A stretch of DNA of 36,801 bases from Campylobacter sp. Lineage in GTDB: Bacteria > Campylobacterota > Campylobacteria > Campylobacterales > Campylobacteraceae. The translations under genes were made by a program, and so were the position numbers. Below, piece by piece: positions 18,844 to 28,631 of this stretch; within the stretch, counting starts at the first letter, position 1, and the number at the start of each line of letters is the position of its first letter. The notes below the pieces were generated by a model that ran no database searches, was not told the DNA's origin, and was given only the letters and a program-made list of their open reading frames with translations. Location: NCBI GenBank assembly GCA_022511325.1, contig JAFLRU010000004.1, positions 1 through 36,801 on the forward strand, written 5' to 3'.

Positions 18844-19961
18844 TCTTGTGCCTTTAAAGTTATAATCACAATTTCACTTTGAGCAAAGGTTCGAATACTA
18901 GGTCCCCAAAATCCAGCTCCAGTGCTAACAAAAAGTTTAGTTTTTTCACTTAAATCATAAAGCCCTCTAATAAAACCTTGATTGAGTTTTACCAAAAACA
19001 TAAAAGGAAAAATTTGCCCTCCGTGAGTGTGTCCGCTTAAAACTAAATCAAAATCACTCAAATCATAAAGTGAAGCAGTTTTAGGCTGATGAGCAAGTAA
19101 AATGCTTGGCTTGGAAGTATCTAAATCTACTTTAACTCTTGCTAAATCAGGAGCATAAATTCCTTTTTGTAAGCCTGCTAAATCACCAAGTCCAGCGATA
19201 TTTATAAAACCTAAATCGAAATTTTCATTGATTAAAATATTCATTTTGGTATTGTTTTTTAATAGCTCTAAAACTTCATTAATGCCGTGATAATACTCGT
19301 GATTTCCAAAAACATAAAAAGTGCCATATTTGGACTTAAAATCATCAAGTTTTGAAATATAATGCTCTAAATTTTTAGGTTCTGTATCCACTAAATCACC
19401 AACAATCATTACCATATCAGGCTTTTGCTCATTGACTTTGACAATGAGTCCTTCTAAAAAATCCTCGTGTAAATTCTTACCCAAATGTATATCACTAAGA
19501 ACAGCAATTTTTAAATCTTGTTTTAATCCTGCGATTTTTAGTTCTAGGTTTCTTACTTCAGGAATATTAAGAGCATTTTGAATGCTTGTGTAAGTTAAAA
19601 AAGCTCCTAAGGCAATAAATATTAAATCTAAAAGAATGCGTAAAGAAATGTGAGGAGTTTTGTATTTACCCGACAAAAGCAAAATAAGTTTAATTACATC
19701 AATGATTAAAGTCATAAAAAATAAGCAATAAGTTGGTGCATAAAGCATAGCCAAAAAGCCATACACTTCATCACTTAAAAATTCTACATTTCTTAAAAGA
19801 AAAAAAGACGCTTGAATAACAAAAAGTAAGCTTAAAATCGGAATAAAAATTTTGTGAAAATATTTAAAAATAAAGATTTTTTTAATCAATCTTTTATACA
19901 CATAAATATTAGCCAAACCAAAAATCAACGATACCACAAGGGAAAAAATTAAAAACATCAT
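18840..19961 (-). CDS. Membrane-anchored metallophosphoesterase (YkuE-like)
   Basis: N-terminal TMs; AVLSDIHLG, MIVGDLVD, VFGNHEYY, LSGHTHGGQIFPF. Confidence 0.92.
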   Translation of the reverse strand: MMFLIFSLVVSLIFGLANIYVYKRLIKKIFIFKYFHKIFIPILSLLFVIQASFFLLRNVEFLSDEVYGFLAMLYAPTYCLFFMTLIIDVIKLILLLSGKYKTPHISLRILLDLIFIALGAFLTYTSIQNALNIPEVRNLELKIAGLKQDLKIAVLSDIHLGKNLHEDFLEGLIVKVNEQKPDMVMIVGDLVDTEPKNLEHYISKLDDFKSKYGTFYVFGNHEYYHGINEVLELLKNNTKMNILINENFDLGFINIAGLGDLAGLQKGIYAPDLARVKVDLDTSKPSILLAHQPKTASLYDLSDFDLVLSGHTHGGQIFPFMFLVKLNQGFIRGLYDLSEKTKLFVSTGAGFWGPSIRTFAQSEIVIITLKAQE

Positions 19962-20010
19962 AAATATAATTATAACAAGTGAAATTAAATATTTGTATAG
20001 TTTTTTTTGT

Positions 20011-20016
20011 TATAAT
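20011..20016 (+). promoter_or_regulatory. sigma70-type -10 (TGtTATAAT) for gltX
   Basis: ttttttttTGtTATAATtagc about 30 nt upstream of ATG 20049. Confidence 0.55.
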
Positions 20017-20048
20017 TAGCTTTTTTACAAAATTTAATAAGGTTTTTA

Positions 20049-21344
20049 ATGTATCGTTTTGCACCCTCTCCAACAGGAGATATGCACATAGGAAATTTAC
20101 GAGCTGCTTTGTTTAATTATATTTGTGCCAGACAAGAAAATACAGATTTTGTTTTACGCATTGAGGACACAGATAAAGCAAGAAATATTGAAGGAAAAGA
20201 AGAAGAAATCAAAGAAATTTTGAAGCTTTTTGGCATAAAATGGCAGCACTTTTATATACAAAGTGAAAATTTAAAATTTCATCGTCAAATGGCTTTAAAG
20301 CTTGTAAGTGAAAAAAAGGCTTTTGCATGTTTTTGCACAGAAGAAAAACTTGCAAAGAAAAAAGAAGAAGCAAAGAAAAAAGGCATAGCTTACAGCTATG
20401 ATGGAACTTGTGAAAATTTAAGTGATAGCGAGGTTTTGGACAATGAAAAACCCTTTGTAATCCGCCTTAAAAAACCTAAAGAGAGTATTAAATTTACAGA
20501 TTTTATTAAAGGAGAGCTTACTTTTGAGCCACAAAATTTAGATTCTTTTGTGATTATGAGGGCAGATAAAACCCCGACTTATAATTTTGCTTGTGCGATT
20601 GATGATATGCTTGAAAATATCACTTGCATTATACGCGGGGAAGATCATACTTCTAATACACCCAAACAAGAGCATATACGTCAAAGTTTGGGTTATGAGC
20701 AAAAAATGACTTATGCTCACTTACCTATTATTCTTAACGAAGAGGGCGTCAAGATGAGCAAAAGAGAAGCTCACTCAAGTGTAAAATGGCTTTTGGAAAA
20801 TGGAATTTTACCCGAAGCGATTATTAATTATCTTATTATGCTTGGTAATAAAACTCCTTGCGAAATTTTTACCCTAGAAGAAGCTTTATCTTGGTTTAGT
20901 CTTAAAAATCTTTCTAAAGCTCCTGCAAGATTTGATCTTAAAAAACTTTTGCAAATCAATAGAGAACATATCAAAAAACTTAACAACGAAAGCCTAAATT
21001 CACTTTTAGGCTTTGAAAAAGACCTTGCTGATTTGGCTAAGTTTTACACTCAAGAAGCAAGCACTCTTAATGAAATCAAAGAAAAATTAAAACTTATCTT
21101 TGCTCCAAAAGATTTTAAAGAATTTAAAGAAGAATGCGAAATTTTGATAAAAACACTTAAAGAACATTCTTTAGAAGAAAATTATGAGGATTTTAAAAAA
21201 GCTTTAATGCAAAAAACAGGACTTAAAGGTAAAAATTTCTTTATGCCTTTAAGACTTATTTTAACTGGCAATACTCACGGACCTGAACTTAGCGATTTAT
21301 ACCCGCTTATTAAGCCTTTTATTGCTGATTTAGTAAGGATTTAA
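20049..21344 (+). CDS. gltX: Glutamyl-tRNA synthetase, short GluRS2-type
   Basis: [43 protein letters not shown]; 431 aa, resembling Helicobacter GluRS2. Confidence 0.94.
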   Translation: MYRFAPSPTGDMHIGNLRAALFNYICARQENTDFVLRIEDTDKARNIEGKEEEIKEILKLFGIKWQHFYIQSENLKFHRQMALKLVSEKKAFACFCTEEKLAKKKEEAKKKGIAYSYDGTCENLSDSEVLDNEKPFVIRLKKPKESIKFTDFIKGELTFEPQNLDSFVIMRADKTPTYNFACAIDDMLENITCIIRGEDHTSNTPKQEHIRQSLGYEQKMTYAHLPIILNEEGVKMSKREAHSSVKWLLENGILPEAIINYLIMLGNKTPCEIFTLEEALSWFSLKNLSKAPARFDLKKLLQINREHIKKLNNESLNSLLGFEKDLADLAKFYTQEASTLNEIKEKLKLIFAPKDFKEFKEECEILIKTLKEHSLEENYEDFKKALMQKTGLKGKNFFMPLRLILTGNTHGPELSDLYPLIKPFIADLVRI

Positions 21345-21345
21345 T

Positions 21346-21627
21346 ATGATATTTGACTCTTTAATTTTTTCTATTGTTTCTATCATTCAAATGGTGATTT
21401 CAATTTATACTTGGATTATTATCATTACAGCTCTTTTAAGTTGGGTAAATCCTGACCCTTACAACCCTATCGTGCAAATTTTATACAAACTTAGTGCTCC
21501 AGCTTATGAACTCGTGCGTAAAATTCCAACTCGCATAGGAAGCATAGATTTAGCACCTTTAATCATTGTTTTAGCCTTACAATTTATTAGTATCTTTCTT
21601 GGAAAATTAGTAGGGAGTTTATTATGA
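21346..21627 (+). CDS. YggT family membrane protein
   Basis: 93 aa; LLSWVNPDPYNPIVQILYKLSAPAYELVRKIPTRIGSIDLAPLIIVLALQFI. Confidence 0.9.
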   Translation: MIFDSLIFSIVSIIQMVISIYTWIIIITALLSWVNPDPYNPIVQILYKLSAPAYELVRKIPTRIGSIDLAPLIIVLALQFISIFLGKLVGSLL

Positions 21628-23225
21628 GAAAAATTCTATTTTTAAGTTTTTTCACTTTAAGTCTTTTTGGCTATGAATACAGCTTAGATACCTTAAAAAA
21701 GCAAGAAAATTCTTTGGCTAAAGATTATTATATTTATAGACTGGCAGAAAAACATTCTTTAAATGTAAAAGATGTTAGAAGCCTTAGAGCCCATATTTTT
21801 CATTATGCAGGAAAACTTAAAACTGAACTTAGCAAAATCGCAGCTGTAAAACCTTATGTAGATCCAAAAACAGCTGTGTGTTTTAATTATAACAAACAAA
21901 GCATAATTGATGCGAATTTAACTTGTCAAAGCGAAAGATTAAAATCTCTTCTTTTTATTTCAAGCCTAACTCCCCAAACAAGAAACATTTTAGCTAAAAA
22001 ATTAAGCACAACAAGAGCGGATTTAAGTACTCTTTTACTCGCTTTTAACACTCCAAATCCTATGGCTTATGTCATGCAAAAAGAAGATACGAATAGTTTT
22101 TTTAGGCTTTATAATTATTCAAAAAAAATGGATGCGGATTTAAGTATACGTTTTCTTAATAAACTCGCATCTCACCCTTCTTTTAAAACTTTTGCACAAA
22201 ATATCATCATCAAAAAAGAAAATCCAAAAATAAGACATTCTTTACTTCAAATCAAACCCATTTCAGCAAATGAAGATTCTGCCTTTTATCTTGGAATTAA
22301 TGCTCTAATTTATCAAAATGAAAATTTAGCTTATGAGTTTTTCAAAAGAGCTTATGAAACTTTTGGAACGCAAGAAAATAAAGACAACGCTTTATTTTGG
22401 ATGTGGCTTATCAAAAAAGAACCTGCATTGCTTGAAAATTTAGCTAAAAGCGAGGGGATTAATATCTATAATCTTTATGCCAAAGAGCTTTTAAATAAAC
22501 CTTTACCAAAGATTACTACCCCAAATCCAAGCAAAGAAAAAACTTCTTTTAATATGCAAGATCCTTTTGCGTGGCAAAAGCTTTTTAAAGAGATTAAAAA
22601 CTCTGATGAGGCTAAGCTTTTAAAACTCGCAGAGCAATTTAACAGCAAAGAAACCTTGCCTATTTACACCATAATCTTAGAAAGAGCCCATAAATTTAAG
22701 AAAAATTATTTTATAATGCCTTATTATGAGCATATCAAAAATTACGATACTCAAAGACAAGCCCTTATTTTAGCAATAGCAAGACAAGAAAGTCGCTTTA
22801 TCCCAACAGCCATTTCAACTTCTTATGCCTTAGGCATTATGCAATTTATGCCATTTTTAGCCAATCATATCGGTAAAAAAGAACTTAAAATTCCAAATTT
22901 TGACCAAGATTTTATGTTTGAGCCTAAATATGCTTATGAATTTGCCAATTATCATTTAGATTATTTGGAAAAGCGTTTAAATTCCGTGCTTTTCATAGCT
23001 TACGCATACAATGGCGGTATAGGTTTTACAAACAAAATGTTAGCAAGGGAAGATATGTTTAAGGCTGGAAAATTCGAGCCTTTTTTATCAATGGAGCTTG
23101 TGCCTTACCAAGAAAGCCGTATTTATGGGAAAAAAGTTTTAGCTAATTATATTGTATATCGACATCTTCTGAACGATAATACAAAGATTTCGAATATTTT
23201 TCATAATTTAATTCAAAACAAATAG
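21624..23225 (+). CDS. slt: Soluble lytic murein transglycosylase
   Basis: Signal peptide; ILAIARQESRFIPTAISTSYALGIMQFMP, AYAYNGGIGFTNK. Confidence 0.93.
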   Translation: MRKILFLSFFTLSLFGYEYSLDTLKKQENSLAKDYYIYRLAEKHSLNVKDVRSLRAHIFHYAGKLKTELSKIAAVKPYVDPKTAVCFNYNKQSIIDANLTCQSERLKSLLFISSLTPQTRNILAKKLSTTRADLSTLLLAFNTPNPMAYVMQKEDTNSFFRLYNYSKKMDADLSIRFLNKLASHPSFKTFAQNIIIKKENPKIRHSLLQIKPISANEDSAFYLGINALIYQNENLAYEFFKRAYETFGTQENKDNALFWMWLIKKEPALLENLAKSEGINIYNLYAKELLNKPLPKITTPNPSKEKTSFNMQDPFAWQKLFKEIKNSDEAKLLKLAEQFNSKETLPIYTIILERAHKFKKNYFIMPYYEHIKNYDTQRQALILAIARQESRFIPTAISTSYALGIMQFMPFLANHIGKKELKIPNFDQDFMFEPKYAYEFANYHLDYLEKRLNSVLFIAYAYNGGIGFTNKMLAREDMFKAGKFEPFLSMELVPYQESRIYGKKVLANYIVYRHLLNDNTKISNIFHNLIQNK

Positions 23226-23646
23226 TCTCATTGACGCAAATTATAGTTTTAAGGCTCGTTTCGCTTTTTACACTTGGAAGAGAAATTTTAAAATAATCTG
23301 AAAATTCATTACTAATGAGATATTTTAAAAGCTCATCATTTGCACTTAAAAGCTCTATATTTGCAAGTTTATTATTGACAAAGACTTCTAGTTTTTCTAT
23401 ATCAAGAGTGTTTGGAGTGATAGTAAGGGTAAAAACATCATCTTTACTTTTTAAATCTAAAACAGGATTAAGATAACTCATCGTAAAAATCGCACTTGTG
23501 CCATTAATATCGACTTTTTGTTTTTGGGAAAACATCAAAGTTTGAGTTTTTAAATTTGTTGCAACGACTTGCTCATCTTTTAAAGAACAAGCACCAAGCA
23601 AAAAAAGACTTAAAAATAAGCTATAAATTTTCATTTTATCTTCCAA
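23143..23646 (-). CDS. Putative lipoprotein
   Basis: Lipobox LFLLGACSLKDEQ; 3' end overlaps slt convergently. Confidence 0.8.
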   Translation of the reverse strand: MEDKMKIYSLFLSLFLLGACSLKDEQVVATNLKTQTLMFSQKQKVDINGTSAIFTMSYLNPVLDLKSKDDVFTLTITPNTLDIEKLEVFVNNKLANIELLSANDELLKYLISNEFSDYFKISLPSVKSETSLKTIICVNETICFELNYEKYSKSLYYRSEDVDIQYN

Positions 23647-23743
23647 AAATTTTTAATCTAATTGTAGCTATATTAATCCTATTTTTTGCTTTAAAAAGAT
23701 ATAATTTTCAAAAAATTTCAAAAACAAGGCAAATATATAAACT

Positions 23744-24223
23744 ATGCAAAGAAAAATCATAGCCTTTAGCGGTCCTTCAAATTCAGGAAAAACAACACTG
23801 ATAACAAAAATTGCAGATAAATTTATTAAAGAGGGCTTAAAAATTATTATTATCAAACACGATCCAAGTGATAAAGCACAATTTGATTTTAATGGTAAAG
23901 ATAGTTTTAAATTTTTTCAAAGTGGGGCTGAAGTAATGGTTTTAAGCCCTACTCGCACGACTTTTTTTTCTCATCAACAAAGAAGTGTCTTAGAAAGCCT
24001 TAAAATGATAGATGATTTTGATTTATGTTTAGTTGAAGGTTTAAAAAACCTTGATTTACCACGCATTAGTGTTTTTTGCAAAAAAATTGATGAAAGCTAT
24101 TTTAGTTTTTCAAACGCGGTTGCAAGTTATGAAAAAATCGAATATAAAAATTTAAAATGGCTTGATTTAAATGATTTAGAAAGCATTTGTACTTATATAC
24201 TTGAAAATGCTAAAATTTTATAA
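23744..24223 (+). CDS. mobB: Molybdopterin-guanine dinucleotide biosynthesis protein B
   Basis: MQRKIIAFSGPSNSGKTTLITKIADKF, IIKHDPSDKAQFDFNGKDSFKFFQSGA, VEGLKNLDLPRISVF. Confidence 0.92.
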   Translation: MQRKIIAFSGPSNSGKTTLITKIADKFIKEGLKIIIIKHDPSDKAQFDFNGKDSFKFFQSGAEVMVLSPTRTTFFSHQQRSVLESLKMIDDFDLCLVEGLKNLDLPRISVFCKKIDESYFSFSNAVASYEKIEYKNLKWLDLNDLESICTYILENAKIL

Positions 24224-24236
24224 CTAAGGAGAGTAG

Positions 24237-25076
24237 ATGCAAGAACTTATTTCTTTTATCAAACAAGCGGTTTTACAAATCTCAAATGAGCTTAAATTTC
24301 CAGATACAAGCTATGAAAAAAGTCAAAATCATACGGGTGATACTCAACTTAAATTTGATATTTTAAGTGATAAAATCATCGAAAAAACTCTAAGTAAATG
24401 TCCTAAAATTAAAGCTTTAATCAGTGAAGAAAAAGAAGAAATGCTTATTATCAATGAAGGAGCAGAATTTATCGTTGCTTACGACCCCCTTGATGGCTCC
24501 TCTTTAATGGATGTTAATTTTGCTATAGGTTCCATCTTTGCAATCTATGAAAAAAATCCTAAAGCTTCAAATTTAAAAGCAGCTGTGTATAGCATTTATG
24601 GAGCAAGACTTGAACTTGTAATTTGCGAAGACATTCCTAAACTTTATCGTCTTAATCAAAACAATGAATTTATCTTAGTTAAAGAGCTAAAAATGGAACA
24701 AAAAGGCAAAATTAATGCCACAGGTGGAACACAAAAAAACTGGGATTTAAAACACGCAACTTTTATCAAATCTTTATTTGATGAGGGATACAGATTAAGA
24801 TATTCAGGAGCTATGGTAAGCGATATACACCAAATTTTACTCAAAGGAGGAGGAATTTTTAGTTATCCAGCTACAAAAGATTCTCCACAAGGTAAATTGA
24901 GGGCATTTTTTGAGGTTTTTCCTTTGGCTTTTATCCTTGAAAAAGCTGGAGGTAAAACAAGTAATGGGCAAAATAATTCTTTATTAGAGCTTGAATTTAA
25001 CGATATACATTCTACCACGCCTTGTTTTTTTGGCTCAAATTATGAAATTCAAAAACTTTTAAAGGCTTATCAATGA
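24237..25076 (+). CDS. fbp: Fructose-1,6-bisphosphatase class I
   Basis: [57 protein letters not shown]. Confidence 0.95.
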   Translation: MQELISFIKQAVLQISNELKFPDTSYEKSQNHTGDTQLKFDILSDKIIEKTLSKCPKIKALISEEKEEMLIINEGAEFIVAYDPLDGSSLMDVNFAIGSIFAIYEKNPKASNLKAAVYSIYGARLELVICEDIPKLYRLNQNNEFILVKELKMEQKGKINATGGTQKNWDLKHATFIKSLFDEGYRLRYSGAMVSDIHQILLKGGGIFSYPATKDSPQGKLRAFFEVFPLAFILEKAGGKTSNGQNNSLLELEFNDIHSTTPCFFGSNYEIQKLLKAYQ

Positions 25077-25267
25077 ACGAAAGAGATGAATTTGAACAAG
25101 AAATGGATACAAAAAAAGAACTTTTAGAGCAATGTCAAAGCTCAAAAAACTTAAATTCTTGCTATAATTGTGCTGAACTTTTTGACTGCCTTACGCGTAA
25201 AGATTATGTCGATGCAGTTTATAATAGTATGTCTAAGGGTAAAACCGAAGGCGGATTTGATTTTTAA
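25073..25267 (+). CDS. Small conserved Cys-motif protein (Cj0839-like)
   Basis: 64 aa, ATG overlaps fbp stop (ATGA); [19 protein letters not shown]. Confidence 0.75.
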   Translation: MNERDEFEQEMDTKKELLEQCQSSKNLNSCYNCAELFDCLTRKDYVDAVYNSMSKGKTEGGFDF

Positions 25268-25275
25268 GGAAAAAT

Positions 25276-27156
25276 ATGCGTTATATCACTACACCGATTT
25301 ATTATGTCAATGATGTGCCGCATTTAGGGCACGCTTATACAACCATAATTGCGGATACTTTAGCAAGATTTTATCGTTTGCAAGGTTTTAAAACTTGTCT
25401 TTTAACAGGAACAGATGAACACGGGCAAAAAATAGAACAAGCCGCAAAAGCAAGAAATTTCACTCCTAAAGAATACGCTGATACTATCAGCTCTGAATTT
25501 AAAAAACTTTGGGACTCATTTGAAATCAGCTATGATATTTACGCTAGAACAACAGATTTAAGACATATAGAATTTGTTAAGTCAATGTTCTTAAAAATGT
25601 GGAAAAAAGGAGATATATACAAAGATAAATATGAAGGATTTTATTGTATTTCTTGCGAAACTTTTTTCACTAAAACCCAACTTGTAAATGAAAATTGCTG
25701 TCCTGATTGTGGTAAAAAAACTGAACTTTTAAAAGAGGAAAGTTATTTTTTCAGACTTTCAAAATACCAAGATGCTATTTTAAAATGGTATGAAGAAGCA
25801 GACCCTATTTTGCCTAAAAACAAAAAAACTGAACTTATCAATTTCGTTCAAAGCGGCTTAAAAGACCTTTCTATAACAAGAACAAGTTTTGATTGGGGTA
25901 TAAAACTCCCTGATGAAATAAAAGATGAAAAACACATCATTTATGTATGGCTTGACGCACTTTTTATTTACATAAGTTCGCTTGATTATGGAACAAATGG
26001 AGAAAATGCAAAATTTTGGCCTGCTCATTTGCACTTAGTGGGTAAAGACATTTTGCGTTTTCACGCCATTTATTGGCCTGCTTTTTTAATGAGTGTTGAT
26101 TTACCTTTACCTAAATTTATAGGAGCTCACGGCTGGTGGACTAAAGACGGCGAAAAAATGAGTAAATCTAAAGGCAATGTTATAAAACCTAAAGAAGTTG
26201 CAGATACTTATGGCTTGGAAACTTTTAGATATTTTTTATTGCGTGAAGTGCCTTTTGGAAATGATGGAGACTTTAGCGAAGCTGTGCTGATAAACCGCAT
26301 AAACTCCGAACTTAGCAATGAATTTGGAAATTTGCTTAGTCGCATTATAGGAATGAGCTCGAAATATTCAAATGGTATAATTTCAAATGAAGGAATTTTA
26401 GAAAATTTCAAAGCTGAACTTGATTTAGCGCAGAAATATCTTGAAGATTCCATAGCTTTTTTAGAAAATTTGCAACCTAATCGCTATTTAGAAGAACTTT
26501 TTAAGGCTTTAGGTATTGCGAATTTAAGCATTGCTAAGTATGAACCTTGGAATTTAATCAAAAAAGGTGAAGAGAAAAAAGCTAATGCTTTGGTTGGACT
26601 CTGTGCAAATATTTTGGCTAAAGTAAGTATCTTGCTAAGCCCTACCCTACCAAAAAGCACGCAAAAAGTTGCACAGGCTTTAAATTTTGAGATTAGCACA
26701 AATACCTATCAAGCTTTAATCCTAGAAAAAAAGCTTTCAAATTTTAAAGCAAATGCGTGGGAAGCTTTATTTACTAAGATTGAAAAACCGCTTTTAGCCA
26801 CAAAAACCCCACCGCAACAAGAGCAAGAACAAAAAATCAAAATTGATGATTTTGCTAAAATTGAAATCAAAGTTGCTACGGTAAAAGCTTGCGAAAATAT
26901 AGAAGGAAGCGAAAAGCTCTTAAAATTTCAGCTTGAACTTGAAAATGGGGAGTTAAGACAGGTTCTTTCAGGTATAGCAAAACATTATAAGGCAGACGAG
27001 CTTGTCGGTAAGCAAGTGTGCGTTATTACCAATCTTAAGAAAGCCAAAATTTTTGGCTACGAAAGTGATGGTATGATACTTTCAGCTAAAAGTGGAGACA
27101 AACTTGTGTTAATAGGTCCTAATGAGCTTGTATTAAATGGCTCAACGATAGGCTAG
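25276..27156 (+). CDS. metG: Methionyl-tRNA synthetase
   Basis: TTPIYYVNDVPHLGHAYTTI, KMSKSKGNVI, C-terminal tRNA-binding (EMAP/Arc1p-like) domain. Confidence 0.98.
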   Translation: MRYITTPIYYVNDVPHLGHAYTTIIADTLARFYRLQGFKTCLLTGTDEHGQKIEQAAKARNFTPKEYADTISSEFKKLWDSFEISYDIYARTTDLRHIEFVKSMFLKMWKKGDIYKDKYEGFYCISCETFFTKTQLVNENCCPDCGKKTELLKEESYFFRLSKYQDAILKWYEEADPILPKNKKTELINFVQSGLKDLSITRTSFDWGIKLPDEIKDEKHIIYVWLDALFIYISSLDYGTNGENAKFWPAHLHLVGKDILRFHAIYWPAFLMSVDLPLPKFIGAHGWWTKDGEKMSKSKGNVIKPKEVADTYGLETFRYFLLREVPFGNDGDFSEAVLINRINSELSNEFGNLLSRIIGMSSKYSNGIISNEGILENFKAELDLAQKYLEDSIAFLENLQPNRYLEELFKALGIANLSIAKYEPWNLIKKGEEKKANALVGLCANILAKVSILLSPTLPKSTQKVAQALNFEISTNTYQALILEKKLSNFKANAWEALFTKIEKPLLATKTPPQQEQEQKIKIDDFAKIEIKVATVKACENIEGSEKLLKFQLELENGELRQVLSGIAKHYKADELVGKQVCVITNLKKAKIFGYESDGMILSAKSGDKLVLIGPNELVLNGSTIG

Positions 27157-27157
27157 A

Positions 27158-28105
27158 ATGAATATTAGCAATCTTAGCGAACTCTTAAATGCTTTAGTGA
27201 TTAATGAAGGAAGCACTTTAAGTGTTGGCGGATTTGCTCTAAATTTAAATGAGGTTAAATCAAGCTTTGCATTTTTTTCTAACACCCAAGATGAAGTAGA
27301 AGAAGCAATAAAAAAAGGAGCTTTTGTTGTAATTTCTGATCAAAATATCAAAATTACAGATTTAGAAGTCTTTTATCTTAAAGTTGAAAATTTAGAAAAT
27401 GCACTTTTTAGACTTTTGCGTTTTTTATGCGAAAATAAAGAACTTCATTTTTTGCTTACAAATCACAACGAATTTAATTTTTCAAAGGCTTTTTATTTTA
27501 AAATTTTAAGTGGAAATGTTTTTTTAGATTTTGAGCTTTTAAGCAAAGCAAAAAAGGGAGACTTTTTTTGCTTTTATGATGAAAACTATCTCTTAAAATT
27601 CTGCGTTCATTATGAAAAATTGAAAGAGGTTTCTTATACAATTTTAAATCACTCAAGTTTATTTTATACAAGCTTAATTTGCGAAGATTTATATTTCAAA
27701 AATCTTAATTTTCCTTTTATTTATGCAGAATTTTTTGCTAAATTTATAGCCTTTTTAAAAGAAAAAAAAATAAAACTTGACTTTAATACAAATAAATTAG
27801 ATTTTTTTAAAATTTATTTTGTAAATGAAACTATGCAAATTACGAAATTTGGAGGAAGTTCTAAAACTTTTATTTTGGTCTTTAACGAAATGGATTTTGA
27901 ATTTTTTGAGCAAAATTGCAAAGACATAAAGGGTTTTAAAAGTTCTAGAAAAAATTCTCTTTTTTGTGATTTTTCTTATAATAAAATTGAGGATTTAAAA
28001 AATTTTAAATCTTATACTCATTGTCTTGTTTTAGCAGATAATGAAGAGGATTTTTTAAACTCTTTTAATCCTAAAAAAGAAAAAGAGCCAAGTTTATTTG
28101 ATTAA
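27158..28105 (+). CDS. Hypothetical protein with Mur-ligase-like N-terminus (Cj0837-like)
   Basis: FAFFSNTQDEVEEAIKKGAFVVISDQ...YLKVENLENALFRLLRFL resembles MurE/MurF N-terminal domains; no canonical GxxGKT/S follows. Confidence 0.6.
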   Translation: MNISNLSELLNALVINEGSTLSVGGFALNLNEVKSSFAFFSNTQDEVEEAIKKGAFVVISDQNIKITDLEVFYLKVENLENALFRLLRFLCENKELHFLLTNHNEFNFSKAFYFKILSGNVFLDFELLSKAKKGDFFCFYDENYLLKFCVHYEKLKEVSYTILNHSSLFYTSLICEDLYFKNLNFPFIYAEFFAKFIAFLKEKKIKLDFNTNKLDFFKIYFVNETMQITKFGGSSKTFILVFNEMDFEFFEQNCKDIKGFKSSRKNSLFCDFSYNKIEDLKNFKSYTHCLVLADNEEDFLNSFNPKKEKEPSLFD

Positions 28106-28149
28106 GAGGAGAATTTATTTAGAATTTTTCCCTCATAATAAAAATTCAA

Positions 28150-28631
28150 TGCCTGATTATTTTAAAAGATGAAAGCGAATATCTTAGATTTTTCTTACAA
28201 GAAAGAACGCTAAAAATTTACTCAAAAAAGTTAAAATTGCCCATTTTTTAATTGTCCTAAGCCATAGAATACAAGCTTGGCCTACGATGATAAAATATTC
28301 CAAAAGCAAACAAGGTTACTTAAACTTTCTTTTACACTTGCTAAAATAGCTATTAAATACAAAATTGCAAAGATAATTTATGAAATTTTAAGTTTTTATC
28401 ATCCAAAATTTAGAAGCGACATTGTAGAACAAATTTTACAAAGATATAAAAATTACTCTGAAATACTTAATGCTAAGGAGTATTTAAGTTATAGATTTGG
28501 AGTTAGCACTCATTAAAGCACATAAAACTTGGTATAAAGGTGGTATATTAAACTTTTTAAAGAACTTAAAGGCAATAAAAAAGATTTTATATGATAAAAG
28601 AAACCATTTGCTTAAACTAAATTTAAATTAA
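28150..28631 (+). pseudogene. Decayed surface-polysaccharide glycosyltransferase-like gene
   Basis: Fragments in different frames: LKDESEYLRFFLQERTLKIY (stop), AIEYKLGL (stop), AYDDKIFQ...NAKEYLSYRFG (ORF 28277-28516), then +1 frame ELALIKAHKTWYKGGILNFLKNLKAIKK...LNLN* to 28631. 'SYxLG.ALIKAHKTWYKGG' resembles C-terminal motifs of Campylobacter capsule/LOS sugar transferases. Confidence 0.7.

Noticed and set aside
28277-28516. 79-aa ORF as a genuine novel small protein
   Set aside because: Coherent homologous-looking sequence continues in other frames on both sides, which fits a pseudogene fragment better.
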